This document shows, in pieces, positions 1-9,472 of a DNA stretch of 64,000 nt (position 1 is its first letter; each line of letters starts with the position of its first letter). This stretch comes from Caldilineaceae bacterium (GTDB taxonomy: Bacteria > Chloroflexota > Anaerolineae > Caldilineales > Caldilineaceae). The position numbers and the translations under genes are program-made. The notes under the pieces are model-generated. The model did no database searches, had not been told where the DNA came from, and saw only the letters and a program-made list of their open reading frames with translations. Where the stretch lies: contig JACKBA010000024.1 in NCBI GenBank assembly GCA_020634815.1, positions 1-64,000 on the forward strand, written 5' to 3'.

Positions 1-3000
1 TGAGCGATTGTCCAGGCCACCTTTACCGGGCCGCCGCTGCCGGCCAGCGTCACGTGATCGATGTGTGAATGGCGCAATACGGCCGCGCCAAGCTCGCGAT
101 TCAGCGGCACATTGGCGAGAAAGCGCGCCTGCTCGGGCGGCGGCAGCGTGTCCGCCATCGCGCGCTGTGCCTGCACGGCCAGCGCAAGCAGGCGCGTAGC
201 ATCGGCATCGCCCTGTTGCTCGGCCAGGCAGAAGGCGGCAAAGTATACTTCCTGGCGCAGACCGGCGCGGTCGGCTGGCTCGATCATCGCCAGGATTGCC
301 TCGCGCTGCTGCGTGGCGTAGGCGATTTCCCCGCTCGCCAGCGCCGTGTGCAGCAGCAGGGTTTGCGTCTCGATCAGCCGCAGCCGGTCGCCGATCTCCT
401 CGCGCAGTACCAGCGCCTGGTGCAGAAGGTCGCTTGCCGCGTCGAGGTCCCCCATGGCCAGCCGCGTCTGCCCCTGGCAGTGGATGATGTAGGCTTCGCT
501 GCGTTTGCGCCCCACCTGCTGCGACAGCACAAGCGACCGCGCATAGTAGTCCAGCGCGTCCTCGTACTGGCCGGTCATTTGGTGGACGCTGCCAAGATTG
601 CTGAGGCTGATCGAGACGCCCCATTGATCGTCGATCGCCTCGCGCAGACGCAGTGCCGTCTGGTAGTGACGTAAGGCCAGCGTGTAGTCGCCAAGCACCC
701 AGGCCACGCCGCCCAGATTGTCGATGTTGTCGCCCTCGCTCACCTTGTTGCCCAACTCGCGACAGATAAGCACGCTGCGCTCGTGGATGGCACGCGCCTC
801 CAGATAACGCCCAAGCTCCCACAGCGTGCTGCCCAGATTGTTGAGCGCCTGCGCCTCACGCATCAAATCGCCGAGCGCTGCAAAGGCATCGGCCGCCTGG
901 CTATGCAGCTCGGCGGCGCGCGCATATTCGCCCTGGTCCCACGCCACACCGCCGAGCAGATCTGTCGCGACGGCAGCACCCCACAGGTTGCCGGTCTGGT
1001 GATAGAGCGCCTGTGCTGCCTCGATGTGCGAATAGGCCTCCGCCAGTTCGTTGCGTTCGCGGGCGATCTTTCCGGCCAGCACGCCCACCTCCGCCAGTGC
1101 CGGTGACGCGCAGCGCGCGGCGCGCTGCAACGCGCCGGTCACCGTGCCCTGCGCGCCGCCCAGATCGCCGGTCATCAACTGGTAGCGAGCGCTCCGCAAG
1201 TCCACCGCGACCCTCTGTTCGTCGTCGAGCGCAAGACTGTGCAGGGCGGCAAGGTCTGTCGCCTCGCCGCTGCGATCCGCCAGCAAATGGCGCACGTCGA
1301 TGCGCCCCAGCCTGGCCGCGATCGCGTCAGCGGCATATCGTTCGCCTTCGGTCGCTTCCGTTGTGTGTAGAGCGGCCATGCGGTCGAGCGCCAGGGTGAA
1401 ATGCGCCTCGGCGCTGGCGAAGCTGAAAGCCTGCTGCGCCTGCCGCGCGGCGCGCAATGCCAGGCGAATGGTCGCCGCGACGTCCTCGGCTCCCTGCGCG
1501 TGGTGAAGCAGGCTCAATACCGCGGCCGCACTGAGCGACTCCTCGTCGTGTGCCGGCGGGGCGAGCAGCGCCAGCGCGGCGGCGTGCCGGCGCTGCCGGA
1601 TAGGGGGCGCCATCCCCTCCAGGATCGTCGCGTGGAGCAGGCTGTGGGCAAACGCGTAGTCGTCGCCATCAATCCGCAGCACGCGCGCCCGTTCGAGTGC
1701 CGTAGCATGCGGGGCGAGGTCGCCACCGTACGGATTCTCGTGCTGCCAGAGCGCCTCCCAGAGTCTGTAGTTCATCTGCGCGCCCAGGATCGCGGCAAGT
1801 TCGGCAGCCTGACGGGTGCTCACCGCCAGCGCGCCCAGGCGCTGTTGAATCAGCGGGGCGATCGCTGGATGTGTGGCCGGCGGCTGGGCAGGTTCGGCAG
1901 CCGTCAGGAGTTCCAGTGCGAGCAGCGGATTGCCGCCGCTGGCCCGATGCAACGACGCCAACTGCCGGTCCGGCCCGAAGGCGCTGTGCAGCGACGCCAC
2001 TTCGAGCAGTTCAGCCGGCCGCAGGCCGTCAAGCGCGATGATCTGTGCAAGGCCGGTGCGATCCCATGTCGTTACGCGCTCCCACACCGCGGGCGCATGG
2101 CGCAGATCGTCGCGGCGTGCGCTCAGAACGAGCAAGATGTGCTGTTGCTGCGTAAGGGGGAGCAGCGCATCCAGCAGCGTCCAGAGTGCAGCATCGCCCC
2201 ACTGCACGTCGTCCAACACGATCAAGAGGGGCGCAATCTCCTGGAGTGCATGGAAGAGTTGCGCTAGCGCCTGCGGCACCTGGCCACCATCCAGCGCCGC
2301 ATTGGGCAGGCCGCTTCTGCCGGAGCTGTCGTGCAGTGCGTGTTCCAGCACGGGAAAGAGGCGTGCCAGCAGGCTGAGCCATACGGCCGGCAGCTCTGCG
2401 GCGATCTGGCTGGCCCGCGCGGCCGGCAACGCCTTCGCCAGCGCAGTGGTGAGCGGCGCATAGGGTGCGGCCGGCACGTCAGCAAAAGCTTCGCCCCAGC
2501 AGACCTGCCAGCCGCGCCAGCCGGCCGCATAGGCCAGGTCGCGCAGGAGCGTGCTCTTGCCGATCCCCGGCTCGCCCAGGATCACAGCCAGGCTGCGCCG
2601 ACCCTCGGCCGCACGCTCCAGCAGGGCGCGCAACGCCGTCCGCTCCTCAACGCGGCCAACCATCTGAAGCTGGAACGGTTGGCGCCGGCGCCGGCGTGCC
2701 AGGTCCATCTCCTGGTAAATCTGATCGGCCAGCTCGCGCGTTGCTGCGCTGGGCGGAGCGTCCAACTCAGCATCCAGCCGGTCGACAAAGCGGTCGTACT
2801 CCTCCAGGGCCGCCGCCAATTGGCCGCGCCGTGCCAGTGTCAGCATCAGCCCGCGCTGCGCGCTCTCATGTAGCGGTTCGACGTGCAGCACGCGGCGGTA
2901 GGTTGTTTCCGCTTCGTCTGTGTTGCCGGCGTGAAGGGTGGCGTCGGCGACGGCCAGCGCGCTCTGCACGAAGGCCTCGTGCAGGTGCCGGCGATGGGGT

Positions 3001-3455
3001 GCGAGCCACGCATCGGTGAGATCGGGAGCCAATTCGCCGGTGTAGAGTGCCAGGCCGCGCTGGCGTCCGGCCGTATCCGGGCTGGCGAAGGCGCGTTGCA
3101 CTTCCCACGCATCCACCCACCACTCTTGGGCCAGTTCCAGGGCGATGGTTTCGGCATCTGCGGTGATGTACGCAGGCGGCAATACACGCCGCAGCCGGTA
3201 GAGCGCGTCCGTCAAATGGCGGCGCTTGCGGTCGGCTGCACTCTCGGGCCACAGATGCTCGGCAATGACGCCGCGCGTTGCGCGGCCGCCCGGCTGCAAC
3301 AACAGGTAAATGAGCAACGTGCGCGGCTGACCGGCAGGCAGATCGAGGGGCGCGCCGCCCAACGAAATCTGCCAAGTGCCCAATATCCGCACCTGGAGCG
3401 CAGGCGGGGACGCGGGCAGCGGTGCCTGGGTTGACCTGTAGTTAGAATCGGGCAT
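1..3455 (-). CDS. BTAD-AAA-TPR transcriptional regulator (SARP/MalT-like), 3' end outside window
   Basis: Large cytoplasmic regulator reading leftwards off the window; at least 1,151 codons are present and no stop is seen. The N-terminus (first ~100 residues) looks like the winged-helix DNA-binding part of SARP/BTAD proteins, with the typical stretch 'LIYLLLQPGGRATRGVIAE'. A helical bacterial-transcriptional-activation domain follows to about residue 260. An AAA_16/STAND ATPase comes next: Walker A GEPGIGKST near residues 294-303 (bases 2551-2580) and Walker B LLIVLDDVQWGD near residue 410. The rest is helical and Leu/Ala-rich with repeated NLGS-type turns, consistent with TPR repeats. ATG at 3453-3455 is preceded by a GGA-type site on the minus strand. 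The family senses a ligand or partner through the TPR part and uses ATP-driven oligomerisation to activate transcription. The target is unknown; the divergent FAH-family gene is one candidate. Domain calls are strong, the specific role is not. Confidence 0.85.
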   Translation of the reverse strand, partial: MPDSNYRSTQAPLPASPPALQVRILGTWQISLGGAPLDLPAGQPRTLLIYLLLQPGGRATRGVIAEHLWPESAADRKRRHLTDALYRLRRVLPPAYITADAETIALELAQEWWVDAWEVQRAFASPDTAGRQRGLALYTGELAPDLTDAWLAPHRRHLHEAFVQSALAVADATLHAGNTDEAETTYRRVLHVEPLHESAQRGLMLTLARRGQLAAALEEYDRFVDRLDAELDAPPSAATRELADQIYQEMDLARRRRRQPFQLQMVGRVEERTALRALLERAAEGRRSLAVILGEPGIGKSTLLRDLAYAAGWRGWQVCWGEAFADVPAAPYAPLTTALAKALPAARASQIAAELPAVWLSLLARLFPVLEHALHDSSGRSGLPNAALDGGQVPQALAQLFHALQEIAPLLIVLDDVQWGDAALWTLLDALLPLTQQQHILLVLSARRDDLRHAPAVWERVTTWDRTGLAQIIALDGLRPAELLEVASLHSAFGPDRQLASLHRASGGNPLLALELLTAAEPAQPPATHPAIAPLIQQRLGALAVSTRQAAELAAILGAQMNYRLWEALWQHENPYGGDLAPHATALERARVLRIDGDDYAFAHSLLHATILEGMAPPIRQRRHAAALALLAPPAHDEESLSAAAVLSLLHHAQGAEDVAATIRLALRAARQAQQAFSFASAEAHFTLALDRMAALHTTEATEGERYAADAIAARLGRIDVRHLLADRSGEATDLAALHSLALDDEQRVAVDLRSARYQLMTGDLGGAQGTVTGALQRAARCASPALAEVGVLAGKIARERNELAEAYSHIEAAQALYHQTGNLWGAAVATDLLGGVAWDQGEYARAAELHSQAADAFAALGDLMREAQALNNLGSTLWELGRYLEARAIHERSVLICRELGNKVSEGDNIDNLGGVAWVLGDYTLALRHYQTALRLREAIDDQWGVSISLSNLGSVHQMTGQYEDALDYYARSLVLSQQVGRKRSEAYIIHCQGQTRLAMGDLDAASDLLHQALVLREEIGDRLRLIETQTLLLHTALASGEIAYATQQREAILAMIEPADRAGLRQEVYFAAFCLAEQQGDADATRLLALAVQAQRAMADTLPPPEQARFLANVPLNRELGAAVLRHSHIDHVTLAGSGGPVKVAWTIA

Positions 3456-3733
3456 GAGTGATTAAGGACAGGCTTGACGGGCGCTTTAAGGTCGATGCGC
3501 CCAGATTCTACCACAACCGGCCAGGGTTTCGTGGTTGGCGTCTTCCAAAGCCATCGATGAATCTCTAAAGATCATCTCGCCGCGGCAATCGCGCGTTGTG
3601 TCACAGCGTTCGCTTTTGCGGCAGAATCAAGTACACTGCACGATAGCGCTTCGGCCGTACCGCCCGTACAGGGCGGTCACAATCAGGATGACGGGCGCCT
3701 CAGCCCCGGCTACGTACAACTTTGGAGGCAATC

Positions 3734-4636
<903 letters not shown>

Positions 4637-4670
4637 GCGCGTCTTGCGCGCCCAAAGATGCCGCGCGATA

Positions 4671-4679
4671 TGGTACAAT
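4671..4679 (+). promoter_or_regulatory. Extended -10 promoter element for the Uma2 gene
   Basis: TGG-TACAAT forms an extended -10 (TGN followed by TACAAT at 4674-4679). It lies 41 nt upstream of the ATG at 4721, in the short gap after the FAH-family gene. No good -35 hexamer is seen at 17 nt, which extended -10 promoters tolerate. Prediction by eye only. Confidence 0.35.
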
Positions 4680-4720
4680 CGAGCCGGCAGAAGAGGTGTC
4701 TTTCTGGAAGGGGACAAATC

Positions 4721-5434
4721 ATGGCTGCTGTGTTGAAGGTTCCATCAGACGAGAAAACGGCGAATGGTTCGTTGCGCCTGCTACCACTCGAAAATGGTGA
4801 CCGCCTGACGCGCATCGAATTCGAGCGACGCTATGCTGCCATGCCCGCCACCCGCAAAGCCGAACTGATCGAAGGAGTTGTACAGATGCCTTCTCCGATT
4901 CGCATCGAACATCAGGTGGCTGATGGCGCTGTTCTCTTCTGGCTTGGCGCCTATGTGGCATCAACACCACACGTGCAATTTGGTGGCGACGGCAGCGTGC
5001 GATTGGACATCGACAATGAGGTGCAGCCCGACGCGCTGCTGCGCATCGAGGCAGAGTACGGCGGGCAGAGCAGCGTAAGCGCAGACGGTTTTATCGAAGG
5101 CGCACCTGAGTTGGTCGTCGAAATATCCGGCAGCAGCGCCTCGTATGACCTGCACGCCAAGATGAACATCTATCGGCGCAGCGGCGTACGCGAATACATT
5201 GTCTGGCGTGTCTACGACCGCGTTATCGATTGGTTCGTCCTGAGCGAGGGACGCTATGTTGCCCTGGCGGCGGACAGCGATGGCGTTCTCACCAGCCGTG
5301 TCTTCCCCGGTCTGCGACTCCCCGTGCCCGCCATAATTGCCGGCCAGTTGGCCGACCTGTTGGCGGCGGTACAGCAGGGCGTACAGTCAGCAGAACACGC
5401 TGCCTTTGTCGCACGCCTCACTGCCGACGCATGA
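4721..5434 (+). CDS. Uma2-family (DUF820) PD-(D/E)XK nuclease-like protein
   Basis: Protein of 237 residues. It shows the Uma2/DUF820 core: 'LTRIEFERRY' near the start, 'ELIEGVVQMPSP', then the acidic 'VQPDALLRI', 'GAPELVVEISGSSASYDLHAKM' and 'YRRSGVREYIVW'. The D (in QPD), E (in VVEIS) and the downstream K match the PD-(D/E)XK nuclease arrangement. The family is widespread in cyanobacteria and Chloroflexota, often in many copies, and its biological role is not established. ATG 4721 follows GGAAGGGGAC; an in-frame ATG at 4658 has no such site and would overlap the promoter element. The C-terminus carries about 40 extra residues ('ADLLAAVQQGVQSAEHAAF') beyond the usual ~190, a short helical tail. 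Confidence 0.85.
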   Translation: MAAVLKVPSDEKTANGSLRLLPLENGDRLTRIEFERRYAAMPATRKAELIEGVVQMPSPIRIEHQVADGAVLFWLGAYVASTPHVQFGGDGSVRLDIDNEVQPDALLRIEAEYGGQSSVSADGFIEGAPELVVEISGSSASYDLHAKMNIYRRSGVREYIVWRVYDRVIDWFVLSEGRYVALAADSDGVLTSRVFPGLRLPVPAIIAGQLADLLAAVQQGVQSAEHAAFVARLTADA

Positions 5435-5488
5435 GCAACACCTGAGGATACACCAGCCCGTTGGCAAGATTAGGAGGAGTTTGACTCT

Positions 5489-6229
5489 ATGGCCCGTTAC
5501 ATCGCCCTGACCTGTGAAGCGCTGGCGCGTTCCGTCTATGCTGCGGCCGCGACCTCGCCCCATACCGTCACCGCACGCTTCTTCCGCCAGGGGCTGCACA
5601 ACTCGCCCAAGAAGCTGCGCCATACGTTGCAGGATGAGATCGACGCCATCCAGCCGGGCGAGTGCGATGCCATCCTGCTCGCCTACGGGCTGTGCGGCGC
5701 CTCCACCGCCAACCTCATCGCCCGCCACACGCCCATCGTCATGCCGCGCGCCCACGACTGCATCACGCTCTATCTCGGCTCGCGCGAGCGCTACCAGGCC
5801 GAGTTCGAACGCCACCCCGGCACCTACTGGTACAGCACCGACTACATGGAACGCAACGAACCCGGTTCTTCCGGCGGGCTGGGCGCGGGCATGCTCGACG
5901 ATGCCGAGCAGTACGAAGGCTGGGTCGAGAAGTACGGCCAGGAGACCGCCGACGCGCTGCGCGACGAGATGCGCGGCTGGATGAGCCACTACACGCGCGC
6001 CGCGTTCATCGACACCGGACTGGGCGAGGGCACGAAGTACGAGGAGCTGGCGCAGGCCAAGGCACAGGCCGAAGGCTGGACCTTCGAGCGCCTGCCCGGC
6101 GACCGCCGCCTGCTCACCGCCCTCGTCCACGGCGCGTGGGACGAAACCGAGTTCCTGGTCGTGCCGCCGGGCCATGCCATCAAGCAGAGCAACAACGAGT
6201 CCGTCGTCAAGGCGGCGCCGGTGCCCTGA
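5489..6229 (+). CDS. DUF1638 domain-containing protein
   Basis: Protein of 246 residues that looks like the DUF1638 family, recognised by 'MARYIALTCEALARSVYAAA' at the N-terminus, the 'AILLAYGLCG' segment and 'RAHDCITLYLGSRERY'. The C-terminal half contains 'FIDTGLGEGTKYEELAQAKA' and 'LVVPPGHAIKQSN'. The family is cytoplasmic and of unproven function; homologues often lie near methyltransferase or corrinoid genes, but no such neighbour is seen here. Conserved Cys and His residues (C9, the Cys of YGLCG, the HDC triplet) suggest metal or cofactor binding, which is an inference. The start has an excellent ribosome site, AGGAGGAG 8-9 nt before ATG 5489. It is 54 nt downstream of the Uma2 gene and could be cotranscribed with it. 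Confidence 0.8.
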   Translation: MARYIALTCEALARSVYAAAATSPHTVTARFFRQGLHNSPKKLRHTLQDEIDAIQPGECDAILLAYGLCGASTANLIARHTPIVMPRAHDCITLYLGSRERYQAEFERHPGTYWYSTDYMERNEPGSSGGLGAGMLDDAEQYEGWVEKYGQETADALRDEMRGWMSHYTRAAFIDTGLGEGTKYEELAQAKAQAEGWTFERLPGDRRLLTALVHGAWDETEFLVVPPGHAIKQSNNESVVKAAPVP

Positions 6230-6289
6230 CGAGGCGACCCATCGCCCACTTCCCCACCGCCTGATTCGGGTAGTCCACCACTTCCCCAC

Positions 6290-6295
6290 TATAAT
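6290..6295 (+). promoter_or_regulatory. Consensus -10 box upstream of the ABC binding-protein gene
   Basis: A perfect TATAAT at 6290-6295, in an otherwise GC-rich gap, 108 nt before the ATG of the solute-binding lipoprotein. The best upstream match to a -35 is TTCGGG (6265-6270) at a long 19-nt spacing. Likely the sigma-A promoter of that gene. Confidence 0.45.
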
Positions 6296-6402
6296 GGCAC
6301 GGTCAACCAGGCCGGCGCTCTCCTGTGAGATCTGCCGGCAGCACCGAACGGCCAGGGAAACGTCGCCCGTCGCGCCCGGCCGATTGCAGAGGAGATTGAC
6401 TG

Positions 6403-7896
6403 ATGCATCGTTGGTTTGCCGGCGCCATGCTTGGCACGCTCTTGCTGATTCTCGCCGCCTGTGGCGGTGGTTCGACACCCGAACCGACTGCGATCCCGTC
6501 GCCCACCGCGGCGCCAACAGCCACGCCCGCGCCGACAGACGCGCCGACGCCAACCGCGGCGCCGTCCACGCCCGCGGCGGAGCCAACCACTGCGTCTGCC
6601 GCCGAGCCCGCGCCGGCCGGGGAGGCCGCTGTCGTCGATTTCTGGACCTCCGACAACGAGCCGAAGCGCGTAGCCGTCTACCGCGCCCTGGCCGAGCGCT
6701 ACATGGCCGGGCATCCCGGCGTCACGGTCAACGTCGTGCCGTACGTGGAGTCGACCACGCTCCAGCAACTCGAAGCGGCGCAGGCTGCCGGCGACCTGCC
6801 CGATCTGATCCGCGTCGGCATCGAGTGGGTGGCGGCATTGGATGGCGCCGGCCTGCTCGACCCGCAGGCTGCCGGCGCCGTTGTCCAAGTCGTCGGCGAG
6901 ACGGACTTCCGCGAGGGCGTGCTGGCCATGGTCACCGACGTCGCGTCGGGCGAGGTGCTGGCCGTGCCCTACGACGGCTGGATTCAGGCGCTCTGGTATC
7001 GCCGCGACCGCTTCGAGCAGTTGGGGCTGAAGACGCCCATTTCGTGGGCCGATCTCAACCAGGCGTGCGACGCCATCGAGGCCGGCGGCGACCCGGCCTT
7101 TGCCCTGGTGCTGCCGACCGTCGGCAACCAGAACTACGTGCACCAGGTCTTCGAGCAGGTGGCCATGTCCAACAATGTCTGGCCCTTCGACGCCGCCGGT
7201 AACGTGACCATGAACACGCCGGAGATGGTCGAGGCGCTGCGTTTCTATGCCGGCCTCCAGCGCTGCTCGCCCGACGCGCCGCAGGATCTCTACGGCGCCC
7301 GCGAGCGCTACGAGCGCGACGAGTCGGCCATGCTCTTCTACAGTACCTACATCATGGACGACCTGATCGAAGGCTCCGATAACGCCGACGGCACGAAGAT
7401 CGAAATTGCCGTGGAAAACCTGCCCGGCAAGACCGGCTTCACCTCCAGCCTGGCCGGGCCCAATGGCGTCGCCTCCTACGGCCAGTTGGTCACGCTGGCG
7501 CTGCTGGACGGCGCCTCGCCCGCCGCGCAGGACGTGGCGCGCTTCTTCCTACAGGAAGGTTATCTCGACATCCTGGCCACCGCGCCGCTGGGCAAGGTAC
7601 CCGTGCTCGACAGCGCGCTGGAGCCGTGGTCCACCTCCAGCCCCATCTTCCAGGCCTATTCGCCGGCCACACTGGGGCATATTGCCAACGGCTACGCCAC
7701 GATGAAACGCTGGGTGCTGCGCCCCGAATATGACCGCGCGCAGAAAGCGACCATCGGCGCCATCGAAGCGCGCCTCATCATCCCGGCGGCCATTGAGCAG
7801 ATCGTGCTGGGCGACCTGACGCCCGAAGCTGCGGCCCAGCAATTGCAGGCACAGGTAGAGGACCTCTATCGCGTGCGCAAAGAGAGCGGCGGCTGA
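6403..7896 (+). CDS. Extracellular solute-binding lipoprotein (family 1, sugar-type ABC transporter)
   Basis: Protein of 497 residues. It starts with a lipoprotein signal ending in the lipobox 'ILAAC' (Cys about residue 21), then a long Ala/Pro/Thr linker (about residues 24-75) typical of surface-tethered binding proteins in Gram-positive-type or monoderm bacteria. From 'VVDFWTSDNEPKRVAVYRAL' onward it matches the family 1 extracellular solute-binding fold (maltose-binding-protein type): 'LPDLIRVGIEWVAAL', 'VPYDGWIQALWYRRDRFEQL' and 'ISWADLNQACDAIEAGGDPAF'. The likely role is capture of a sugar or oligosaccharide for an ABC importer, but no permease or ATPase gene lies in the window, so it is an orphan binding protein. 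ATG 6403 has GAGGAGATTGACTG directly upstream. Confidence 0.85.
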   Translation: MHRWFAGAMLGTLLLILAACGGGSTPEPTAIPSPTAAPTATPAPTDAPTPTAAPSTPAAEPTTASAAEPAPAGEAAVVDFWTSDNEPKRVAVYRALAERYMAGHPGVTVNVVPYVESTTLQQLEAAQAAGDLPDLIRVGIEWVAALDGAGLLDPQAAGAVVQVVGETDFREGVLAMVTDVASGEVLAVPYDGWIQALWYRRDRFEQLGLKTPISWADLNQACDAIEAGGDPAFALVLPTVGNQNYVHQVFEQVAMSNNVWPFDAAGNVTMNTPEMVEALRFYAGLQRCSPDAPQDLYGARERYERDESAMLFYSTYIMDDLIEGSDNADGTKIEIAVENLPGKTGFTSSLAGPNGVASYGQLVTLALLDGASPAAQDVARFFLQEGYLDILATAPLGKVPVLDSALEPWSTSSPIFQAYSPATLGHIANGYATMKRWVLRPEYDRAQKATIGAIEARLIIPAAIEQIVLGDLTPEAAAQQLQAQVEDLYRVRKESGG

Positions 7897-7916
7897 TCGG
7901 AAGAGTGGAAGAATGG

Positions 7917-7989
7917 AACGCGGATGGCGCGGATCAACGCGGATTTGAATTCATCCGTGTAAATCCGCTCAATCCGCGTCATCCGCGTT
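7917..7989. repeat. Palindromic CGGATT-type element between convergent genes
   Basis: Long imperfect inverted repeat: arm 7917-7949 pairs with arm 7950-7989. Both arms are built from repeated (A/C)CGCGGAT and CGGATTT words. It fills the gap between two convergent genes, where it can act as a bidirectional terminator. Related elements occur at 29192-29273 and 54413-54531. Confidence 0.75.
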
Positions 7990-8012
7990 CTATCGACTTC
8001 GCACTCCACGTC

Positions 8013-9398
8013 TCACGGCTTGAGGATGGCGGGTAGGTAGGTCCGGTCGCCCCAGAGTTGGCCGTAGATGCCCTGCTCCGCCAGGAGCGGCTTGTCCTCG
8101 GCGACAACGAAGATGTCGCCGGCGCCCCCGTTCGCCAGCGCCGGGCGCGCGGCGAAGCTGCCCAGCAGCCAGGCATCCCCGCCGATAGCCGTGCCGGTCG
8201 GCTCGATGCGCCGGTAATAGATGTACTCGAAGGCCAGCGGCGCCACATCCGGTCGCTGCCACACGGCGAAGTAGACCTGCCGTCCCTCGCTGCCTGCCAC
8301 CGCCGGCCGTGATTCGTCGACGTTGGCGCCGCCCAGATAGAAGCCGGGGTCGGGCGTGCCGTCTCCCGCCGCCGTGCGCCCGTAGATGTCGCGGTCGCCC
8401 GCCGCATAGTGCAATTCCCAGATGATGAGATATTGCCCGATGGGCGACGCCGTGGGCAGCGCGGCCACCGCCGGTTTGGTGTTGGAGACGGTCATGCGTG
8501 CGTACTCGATGGATGTGGGTTGCAGCGGTTGGCCATTCCCTGTCACCAGGCGCCCGTAGATGTCGGTAAGTGAGGCGCCGCTGTCGTACCGCGCCCAGAC
8601 CACCAGGAACTCATTGCGGGCGCGGTTGTAGGCCAACGCCGGCGCGCTGTGGCTGAAGGGGCTCGACCCCTGCTGAACGAAGAAGTTGGCGCCCGACAGC
8701 GAACCATCGCCGTTGGCAAGCTGCGCCTCGATATCGCTGACGGTCGAAGCCACGACCGTGCGCTGCCAGACGATCAGGAACGTGTCCGCTGTGGAGGCAT
8801 AGCCAATCGCCGGCGTGAAACAGTTCTTGAGCGCGGCGCCGCTGCTGAGCGGGAACTCGACACCCAGCACCTGGCCGTCGCCGCCGATGATGCGTCCGTA
8901 GATGCGCGCGTAGGTGCCGTCATCGTGCTCGTAGACGACCAGGTAGCGCTGCTGCCCGCTGCTGTAGGCAACGGCCGGATTGCGTCGCTCAACGCCCGAA
9001 CCGGCCGCAATGTAGAACGGCCCGCCCAGCAGTTTGCCGTCGCCGTCGACCCGCTGCGCGCCGATGTCGTCGTTGCCGGGCCGATCGTTGTACCAGACCA
9101 CCAGGTACTCATCGCGGTCGCCGTTGTAGGCCACGGCCGGCGCCAGTTCGGTCAGCGTGCTCTCGGCAACGATGGGCATGGCATTGCCGACCGGCGCGGC
9201 CATGCTGGCTGCCGCCGCGACGGCAGGACGGACCGGAGGCGCCGGTCGCACCGGCCCACCCGGCGCGCTATCGGCGGCAGGGAAACCGGCCAACGCTGCT
9301 ATCACCGCCAGCCACAGGGCGATGCCCGCCAACCGGGGGCTGCGCCACCTGACGCCACTTCGTAGCCACGATCTGGATTTCCTGCTGTAGATCGCCAT
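8013..9398 (-). CDS. Secreted repeat protein, unknown function
   Basis: Protein of 461 residues. The start at 9398 is chosen because AGGAGGAGAT lies right before it; an upstream in-frame start (9452) has none. The N-terminus has Arg/Lys residues followed by a hydrophobic stretch 'LAGIALWLAVIAALAG' and an Ala/Pro-rich segment, so it is probably exported. The body has about six repeats of roughly 55 residues with the pattern 'PAVAYN..RDEYLVVW', followed by 'DIYGRLV..DG..LG' (seen as PAVAYNGDRDEYLVVWYNDR, PALAYNRARNEFLVVWARYD and others). This spacing suggests a beta-propeller or beta-solenoid of the kind annotated as hypothetical in many environmental genomes. It ends with 'YLPAILKP', a C-terminal pattern also seen in neighbouring secreted proteins. 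No enzymatic motif is visible. It lies 74 nt downstream of another secreted repeat protein and is probably cotranscribed with it. Confidence 0.7.
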   Translation of the reverse strand: MAIYSRKSRSWLRSGVRWRSPRLAGIALWLAVIAALAGFPAADSAPGGPVRPAPPVRPAVAAAASMAAPVGNAMPIVAESTLTELAPAVAYNGDRDEYLVVWYNDRPGNDDIGAQRVDGDGKLLGGPFYIAAGSGVERRNPAVAYSSGQQRYLVVYEHDDGTYARIYGRIIGGDGQVLGVEFPLSSGAALKNCFTPAIGYASTADTFLIVWQRTVVASTVSDIEAQLANGDGSLSGANFFVQQGSSPFSHSAPALAYNRARNEFLVVWARYDSGASLTDIYGRLVTGNGQPLQPTSIEYARMTVSNTKPAVAALPTASPIGQYLIIWELHYAAGDRDIYGRTAAGDGTPDPGFYLGGANVDESRPAVAGSEGRQVYFAVWQRPDVAPLAFEYIYYRRIEPTGTAIGGDAWLLGSFAARPALANGGAGDIFVVAEDKPLLAEQGIYGQLWGDRTYLPAILKP

Positions 9399-9472
9399 TG
9401 ATCTCCTCCTTTGTGGCCTGGCTGTGCGCAGCCGCCATTTCCTGCGCTGCACACGCCGGGCACATGCTCACT